Below, in pieces: positions 49,001 through 64,000 of a stretch of DNA of 64,000 nucleotides; within the stretch, counting starts at the first letter, position 1, and each line of letters begins with the position of its first letter. The DNA is from Saccharothrix luteola (lineage in GTDB: Bacteria > Actinomycetota > Actinomycetes > Mycobacteriales > Pseudonocardiaceae). The notes beneath the pieces are model-generated. The model was not told where the DNA came from. It searched no databases and saw nothing but the letters and a program-made list of their open reading frames with translations. Position numbers and translations under genes: made by a program. The stretch lies in assembly GCF_020859565.1 (NCBI RefSeq), contig NZ_JAJHUO010000014.1:1-64000 (forward strand), written 5' to 3'.

Positions 49001-52000
49001 GGACTTCCCGCCGGACGACACCGTGCGGATCCGGGGCTTCCGGGTCGACCTCGCCGAGGTCGAGCAGGCGATCCGGCGGCACCACGAGGTGACCGACGCG
49101 GCCGTGGTCGTGGCCGACAAACGACTCGTCGCCTACGTCACGCCCCCGGTGAACCCCTCGGCGCTGCAAGGGTTCCTCGGCCAGGTGCTGCCCGCGCACG
49201 CCGTGCCCGCCACGTTCGTCGGCCTCGACCACCTCGACCGGGACTCGCTGCCCGCACCCCCGGACGAACGCGCCGAAGCCCGCTACGTCGCACCCCGCAC
49301 GCCCGTCGAAGCCGTGCTGGCGGACGTGTTCGCCGAAGTGCTCGGCGCGGCCCGGGTCGGCGTCCGGGACAACTTCTTCGCCCTCGGCGGCGACTCGATC
49401 CTGGGCATCCAGGTGGTCACCCGCGCCCGCCGCGCCGGCCTGGTGCTGACCTCGCGGGACATCTTCGCGCACCAGACCATCGCCGCGATCGCGCCGCACG
49501 TCACCCGCGACCTGCCGCCCACCGCCGACCAGGGCGCGGTGACCGGCGAGGCGCCGCTCACCCCGATCCAGCGCTGGTTCCTCGACGGCCACGCCGTGCG
49601 GCCGGAGCACTTCGACCAGTCCGTCGTCGTCGACCTCGACCCCGACCTCGACGTGCCCGCGCTGCGCACCGCCCTCACCGCGCTGGTCGAGCACCACGAC
49701 GCGCTGCGCACCCGGTTCGAGGGCGACCGCCAGGTGGTCGGACCCGTCACGGGTGCCGACCCGTTGGCGCTGGACCACTTCGACCTCACCCGCGGGCCGC
49801 TGCTGCGGGCCGAGGTCCTCGACGGCGGGTCGGTCCGGCTGACCGCGCACCACCTCGTCGTCGACGGCGTGTCGTGGCGCGTGCTGGTCGAGGACCTGAC
49901 CACCGCCTACCGCCAGGCCCGCGCCGGCGAGACCGTCCGCGTCGGCCGCAAGACGACGTCGTTCCGCGACTGGGCGATCCGGCTCGCCGACCACGCCGCG
50001 CACGGCTTCGACGCCGAACTCGCCCACTGGACGGCCGTGGCCGCCACCCCGACCGGCATCCCGGTGGACCGGACCGGCCCGAACACGGTCGGCTCGCAGC
50101 GCGAGGTCACCGTGCGGCTCACCGCGAGCGAGACCGACGCCCTGCTGCGCGACGTGCCCGGCGTGTACCGCACGCAGGTCAACGACGTGCTGCTGACCGC
50201 GCTGGGCCGGGTGCTGGCCGACTGGACCGGCCGGTCGCGCGTGCTGGTCGACCTGGAGGGCCACGGCCGCGAGGAGCTGTTCGCCGACGTCGACCTGTCC
50301 CGCACGGTCGGCTGGTTCACCACCGTCTTCCCCGTCGCGCTCGACCTGCCCGCAGGCGACTGGGGTGACGCGCTCAAGTCCGTGAAGGAGCAGCTGCGGG
50401 CCGTGCCCGGACGCGGCCTCGGCTACGGCGCGCTGCGCCACCTGGCCCGCACCGCGCCCGCCTGCGACCCCCGGGTCTCGTTCAACTACCTGGGCCGGTT
50501 CGACGCCGACCAGCGCGACCTGGAGCTGTCCGCCGACCCGCGCGCGCCGCGCCCGCACCTGCTCGACGTGGTCGGCCAGGTGCGCGGCGACCGGCTGGAG
50601 TTCACCTTCCACTACAGCGAGCACGCCCACGACCGGGACACCGTCGCCCACCTCGCCGACGGGTTCGCCGCCGCGCTGCGCGGCATCGTGGCGCACTGCG
50701 CCGAGCCGGGCACGGGTGGCCGCACGCCGTCGGACTTCCCGCTGGCGCGCCTCACCCAGGCCGAGGTGGACCTGATCACCGGCGAGGACGCCTACCCGCT
50801 CACCCCGATGCAGGCGGGCATGGTGTTCCACGGCCTGGGCGACAAGGGCGTGTACTTCCAGCAGACCACGTTCGTCGTGGACGGCGTGACCGACTCGGCC
50901 GCGTTCGCCGCCGCCTGGCAGCGGGTGGTCGACCGGACGCCCGTGCTGCGCAGCAGCGTGCTGTGGGAGGGCGTGCGGCAGCCGTTGCAGGTCGTGCACG
51001 AGCACGTCCGGGTGCCGTTCACGTTCCTGGACTGGAGCAGGCTCGACGAGGAGGCCCGCGCCGGGCGGCTGCGCGACCTGCTGGCCGAGGACCGGGCCGA
51101 GGGCATCGACCTGACCGCGCCGCCGTTGATGCGGGTCGCGATCGCCCGCCTGTCCCCGACCAGCGTCCAGGTGCTGTGGACGTTCCACCACGTGCTGCTG
51201 GACGGCTGGAGCGTCTTCCACGTGCTGTCCGACGTGCTCGGCGAACCGGCCGAGCGGCGGCCGTTCCGCGACTACGTGGCCTGGACCGCCGAGCAGGACG
51301 AGGCCGCCGCCCAGGCGCACTGGCGGCGGGTGCTGGCCGGGTTCGACTCGCCCACGCCGCTGCCCGCCGACCGCCCGGCCGAGCACGGCACGTCGTCGCA
51401 GCGGCTCGAGGTCGAGCTGACCGACGACGAGTCCGCGTCGCTGTACGAGTTCGCCCGCCGGCACCGCGTCACGCCGAGCGCGATCGTGCAGGGCGCGTGG
51501 GCGCTGCTGCTGGCCCGGTCCGCCGGCCGGCGTGACGTCTGCTTCGGCGCGACGGTGTCCGGCCGGCCCGCGGAGCTGCCCGGCGTGGACGCGATCACCG
51601 GCATCTTCATCAACACCCTGCCGGTGCGGGTCCGGGTCGACGGCGCGACGCCCGTGGCCGACTGGTTGCGCGCGTTGCAGGACGCCCAGGTCGAGTCGCG
51701 GCGGTTCGAGCACGTGCCGCTGGCCGACATCCAGGCGTGGAGCGAGGTCGAGCGCGGCACCAGCCTGTTCGACAGCGCGGTGGTGTTCGAGAACTACCCG
51801 GCCGACCTGGCCGAGGGCATGGGCCTGCGGGACCTGGCCGCGGTCGAGACCACGAGCTTCCCGCTCAGCGCCACCGTCTACCCGGCCGCACGGCTCGGCG
51901 TGCTGCTGGGTTACGAGCCCGCGATGTTCGACCGCGCCACGGTGGCCCGGCTCGGCGACCGGCTGCGCAGGCTGCTGGTCGGCCTGGTCGCCGACCCGGA

Positions 52001-53765
52001 CCGGCCGATCGCCGACGTGCCGTGGCTGGCCGAGGACGAGATCCGCCAGGTGATCGTGGACTGGAACGGCACGGCGGTCGGCGAGCCCACGGCCACGATC
52101 CCCGAGCTGTTCGCCGCCCAGGCCGCCCGCACGCCGGACGCCGTCGCGGTGACGTGCGAGGGCGGGCGGTTGACCTACCGCGAGCTGGACGAGCGCGCGA
52201 ACCGCCTCGCCCACCACCTCGTCGCGCGCGGCGCGGGACCGGAGGCGGTGGTGGCGTTGACGTTCCCGCGCTCGATCGACCTCGTCGTCGCCGTGCTGGG
52301 CGTGCTGAAGTCGGGCGCGGCCTACCTGCCGCTGGACTCCTCGTCACCGGCCGACCGCATCTCGCACATCCTCGCCGACGCCCGTCCCGTGCTCAGGTTG
52401 GACCGGCTGCCGGACCTCTCCGACCAGCCCGCCACGGACCCGAAGGCGCCCGTGCGGCCGGACAACGCCGCGTACGTGATCTACACGTCCGGCTCGACCG
52501 GCCGGCCCAAGGGCGTCGTCGTCCCGCACTCGAACGTGGTCCGGCTGTTCTCCCGGACCGACCACTGGTTCGGCTTCGGACCCGACGACGTGTGGACCCT
52601 CTTCCACAGCTACGCCTTCGACTTCTCCGTCTGGGAACTGTGGGGCCCGCTCCTGCACGGCGGCCGACTCGTCGTCGTGCCCTACGAGACCTCGCGATCA
52701 CCACGCGACTTCGCCCGGCTCATCGCCGACGAGGGCGTGACTGTGCTCAACCAGACGCCATCGGCGTTCTACGAGCTGCTGGAGCACGCGCCCGACCTCG
52801 CCGTCCGGTACGTGATCTTCGGCGGTGAAGCCCTCGACGTGCGCAAACTCTCCCGGTGGCACGGGTCCGGCGCGTTGATCAACATGTACGGGATCACCGA
52901 GACCACCGTCCACGTCACCTGGACGCACGCCGACGGCTCGATCGGCGTGCCCATCCCCGACCTGCGGGTCTACGTGCTCGACGACGACCTCAACCCCGTG
53001 CCGCCTCACGTGCCGGGCGAGATGTACGTGGCCGGGCCGGGCCTGGCGCGCGGCTACCTCGACCGGCCCGGCCTGACCGCGTCGCGGTTCGTCGCGGACC
53101 CGTTCGGCCCACCCGGTTCCCGCATGTACCGCAGCGGGGACCTGGCCCGGTGGGAGGACGGCGCGCTGCACTACTTGGGCCGCGCGGACCAGCAGGTGAA
53201 GATCCGCGGGTTCCGGATCGAGCTCGGCGAGGTGGAATCGGCGCTCGCCGCGCATCCTGCCGTCGCCCAGGTCGTTGTAGTGGCGAACGAACAACGCTTG
53301 GTGGCGTACTTCGTGCCGGACAAGCCGACTACGGCGTCGGAGCTGCGCGACCACACGGCCGAGGTCCTGCCCGACCACATGGTGCCCGCGGCGTTCGTCG
53401 CACTGGAAAGCCTGCCGTTGACCGTGAACGGCAAGCTCGACCGCGTCGCGCTCCCCGCGCCCGAGCGCGACGCGGTCACGTCCTCCGCCTACGTGGCCCC
53501 CCGCACCGAGACCGAGGACGCGATCGCCGCCATCTGGGCGGACGTGCTCGGCGTCGGCCGCGTCGGGGTCGAGGACAGCTTCTTCACCCTGGGCGGCGAC
53601 TCGATCCGCAGCCTGCACATCACGTCCCGGACCAAGGCGGCGTTCGGCGTCGACCTGTCCCCACGCGACGTCCTCACCGCGCGCACCGTGTCCGCCCTGG
53701 CCGACCTGGTCGAGGAACTGGTGCTCGCGGACCTCGAAGCCCTCGCTGCCGACACGGAGGCGTGA
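46056..53765 (+). CDS. Nonribosomal peptide synthetase 1: A-T / C-(A remnant)-T-E / C-A-T
   Basis: The 2569-residue enzyme starts at ATG 46056. Module 1 is A1 (7-470) and T1 (Ser517), with no starter C domain. Module 2 has C2 (HHIITDG, 691-697), a ~80-residue A-domain stump (990-1070) that begins at the A8 motif ([14 protein letters not shown]) and lacks A1-A7 and the A10 lysine, T2 (Ser1114), and E2 (HHLVVDG, 1265-1271; LEGHGRE). Module 3 has a DCL-type C3 (HHVLLDG, 1711-1717), A3 (2015-2470) and T3 (Ser2516). The A3 pocket reads D-F-W-N-I-G-M-V-H-K, the exact threonine code. A1 reads D-A-L-L-I-G-A-V-V-K, nearest to tyrosine or hydrophobic codes and uncertain. An acidic helical tail may dock to NRPS2, whose ATG lies 6 nt after the stop. 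Codon 164 is TTA. Confidence 0.93.
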   Translation: MTHARTLPELIAAQALRTPDAPAVISAEGVVCYRELDERANRLAHLLLAEGARREHVVAVAMPRSVDNVVARLAVLKTGAAYLPIDPDYPADRIAFMVSDAEPLLVLSDLRDLTDRHDDGRPRPADQPVTAPDVAIRPEDPAYVIYTSGSTGRPKGVVVPHRGLPAFSAAEVAHFDVRPGDRVLQFSSPSFDASVLELCMALPAGAALVVPPPGPLLGDQLAEVIGTFGVTHALIPPVALATVPDVELPTFRTLIVGGDACPPDLVAKWAPGRRMINAYGPTESTVVTSWSEPLEPGGTPPIGHPIPGTEVRVLDDDLRPAPEGELYVTGVGLARGYLRRPGLTAQRFLPDPFGEPGARMYRTGDVVRTRADGQLEFVGRADHQVKIRGFRVEPGEIEALLRQRPGVEHAVVVARGEPKRLVAYVVGDTAGLREHLVDRLPDYLVPSAFVELEAFPLTPNGKLDRDALPEPVVGDVPEDHVEPRTAAERRVAAVWSDVLGVPRVGAHDDFFALGGDSILAVRALSRLGGLPVRAMFDHRTVAALADALPDQDGAPIPRVPRVKPLPLSSAQRRLFSLDGTAEQNTAVGIRLTGPLDVPRLAEALDALACRHDALRTTFDVVGDEPVQVVAPHGTIPLRVLPAPGATQPAATELDPTDLGLDEPFDLRRGPLTRAVLSPLGPDEHLLTLVQHHIITDGWSVQVLLTELAELYAGNRPAEPPVQYPDFTAWDRSRPEGDPAYWRDRLAGIEALDLPTDRPRPPLRTTSGSVLRRPLPADLVRRLAAVGRAHDATLFMTLTAAVQVVLSARSRQRDIAVGTVSSGRDRADLERAVGFFVRTLVLRSWVDPDLPFTAFLDQVRDTALEAFAHDDVPFDRVVEEVRPDPDPGRTPLVQAVVALHQPLLPGTAFGELTAAEHDLPRPVARFDLVVEFWPRGDDLALTVEYNTDLFDATTIESLTDDLDALLRLVVDDPDRPLHDLTELDFPPDDTVRIRGFRVDLAEVEQAIRRHHEVTDAAVVVADKRLVAYVTPPVNPSALQGFLGQVLPAHAVPATFVGLDHLDRDSLPAPPDERAEARYVAPRTPVEAVLADVFAEVLGAARVGVRDNFFALGGDSILGIQVVTRARRAGLVLTSRDIFAHQTIAAIAPHVTRDLPPTADQGAVTGEAPLTPIQRWFLDGHAVRPEHFDQSVVVDLDPDLDVPALRTALTALVEHHDALRTRFEGDRQVVGPVTGADPLALDHFDLTRGPLLRAEVLDGGSVRLTAHHLVVDGVSWRVLVEDLTTAYRQARAGETVRVGRKTTSFRDWAIRLADHAAHGFDAELAHWTAVAATPTGIPVDRTGPNTVGSQREVTVRLTASETDALLRDVPGVYRTQVNDVLLTALGRVLADWTGRSRVLVDLEGHGREELFADVDLSRTVGWFTTVFPVALDLPAGDWGDALKSVKEQLRAVPGRGLGYGALRHLARTAPACDPRVSFNYLGRFDADQRDLELSADPRAPRPHLLDVVGQVRGDRLEFTFHYSEHAHDRDTVAHLADGFAAALRGIVAHCAEPGTGGRTPSDFPLARLTQAEVDLITGEDAYPLTPMQAGMVFHGLGDKGVYFQQTTFVVDGVTDSAAFAAAWQRVVDRTPVLRSSVLWEGVRQPLQVVHEHVRVPFTFLDWSRLDEEARAGRLRDLLAEDRAEGIDLTAPPLMRVAIARLSPTSVQVLWTFHHVLLDGWSVFHVLSDVLGEPAERRPFRDYVAWTAEQDEAAAQAHWRRVLAGFDSPTPLPADRPAEHGTSSQRLEVELTDDESASLYEFARRHRVTPSAIVQGAWALLLARSAGRRDVCFGATVSGRPAELPGVDAITGIFINTLPVRVRVDGATPVADWLRALQDAQVESRRFEHVPLADIQAWSEVERGTSLFDSAVVFENYPADLAEGMGLRDLAAVETTSFPLSATVYPAARLGVLLGYEPAMFDRATVARLGDRLRRLLVGLVADPDRPIADVPWLAEDEIRQVIVDWNGTAVGEPTATIPELFAAQAARTPDAVAVTCEGGRLTYRELDERANRLAHHLVARGAGPEAVVALTFPRSIDLVVAVLGVLKSGAAYLPLDSSSPADRISHILADARPVLRLDRLPDLSDQPATDPKAPVRPDNAAYVIYTSGSTGRPKGVVVPHSNVVRLFSRTDHWFGFGPDDVWTLFHSYAFDFSVWELWGPLLHGGRLVVVPYETSRSPRDFARLIADEGVTVLNQTPSAFYELLEHAPDLAVRYVIFGGEALDVRKLSRWHGSGALINMYGITETTVHVTWTHADGSIGVPIPDLRVYVLDDDLNPVPPHVPGEMYVAGPGLARGYLDRPGLTASRFVADPFGPPGSRMYRSGDLARWEDGALHYLGRADQQVKIRGFRIELGEVESALAAHPAVAQVVVVANEQRLVAYFVPDKPTTASELRDHTAEVLPDHMVPAAFVALESLPLTVNGKLDRVALPAPERDAVTSSAYVAPRTETEDAIAAIWADVLGVGRVGVEDSFFTLGGDSIRSLHITSRTKAAFGVDLSPRDVLTARTVSALADLVEELVLADLEALAADTEA

Positions 53766-53771
53766 CCCGTC

Positions 53772-64000
<10,229 letters not shown>

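Noticed and set aside
49015-49030. Sequencing or assembly error as the explanation for the missing A2 domain
   Set aside because: The frame is uninterrupted across the junction and the A10 lysine loop is missing separately ~75 residues later, which one collapsed repeat would not explain. Assembly collapse is still listed as a refutation test.
47760-52217. Minus-strand open frame of about 1485 codons
   Set aside because: Same cause as above: antisense shadow of NRPS1 without any recognisable domain.

Overview
The window is about 70-75% G+C, its genes carry G/C at third codon positions with many GTG starts and GTGA/ATGA overlaps, and it contains Tat lipoproteins, a PopR/ClpP3-ClpP4-like locus, WXG-type exported proteins and large NRPS genes. 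This points to a filamentous actinomycete. My best guess is the order Pseudonocardiales (Saccharothrix/Lentzea/Actinosynnema type), which is inference from gene content and not from a marker gene. No rRNA, tRNA, CRISPR array or recognisable insertion sequence was seen.

Layout. (1) 1-7.2 kb: the end of a CE4 polysaccharide deacetylase with a CBM2; a lipoprotein; a DUF1152 protein; a large TIR-STAND protein whose P-loop has lost its lysine; two overlapping ClpP genes (the second lacks the catalytic serine); and a convergent PopR-like regulator ending in Ala-Ala. (2) 7.3-10.9 kb: two WXG/ESX-type proteins with repeat-rich tails. (3) 10.9-28.7 kb: a carbohydrate-utilisation island. It holds oxidoreductase, cupin, PmoA-like, glycerate kinase, sugar isomerase, DUF2264 and 2-hydroxyacid dehydrogenase genes, an LplB/LplC/LplA-type ABC importer, a Tat-exported PcRGLX/YetA-like enzyme and a LacI regulator. 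The set looks like uptake and breakdown of a pectin (rhamnogalacturonan)-type oligosaccharide. Two palindromic operator classes, GGAAAGCGCTTTCC and TGTAAACGTTTACA-like, sit on its divergent promoters. (4) 28.7-45 kb: MFS exporter, universal stress protein, Ser/Thr kinase, a transglutaminase-fold/DUF58/MoxR/Fn3 operon, MarR-YceI pair, a degenerate HATPase-like protein, a secreted beta-trefoil-like protein, an EamA transporter and a small alarmone synthetase. (5) 44.7-64 kb: the start of a nonribosomal peptide cluster that continues beyond the right edge.

The NRPS region is the most interesting part. A stand-alone serine hydrolase resembling PBP-type (SurE-like) thioesterases is followed by NRPS1, A1-T1 / C2-(A2 remnant)-T2-E2 / C3-A3-T3, and by NRPS2, C4-A4-T4-E4 / C5-A5-T5 / C6-A6-T6, which runs off the window. 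Module 2 has lost the adenylation core and the A10 lysine but keeps C, T and E domains, so its amino acid must be loaded in trans or the module skipped. A3 has the exact published threonine pocket. A4-A6 have almost identical acidic pockets of arginine type. The product predicted so far is therefore a D/L-alternating cationic peptide, probably released or cyclised by the PBP-type enzyme. Each of the three genes carries at least one TTA codon, which suggests bldA-type developmental control.
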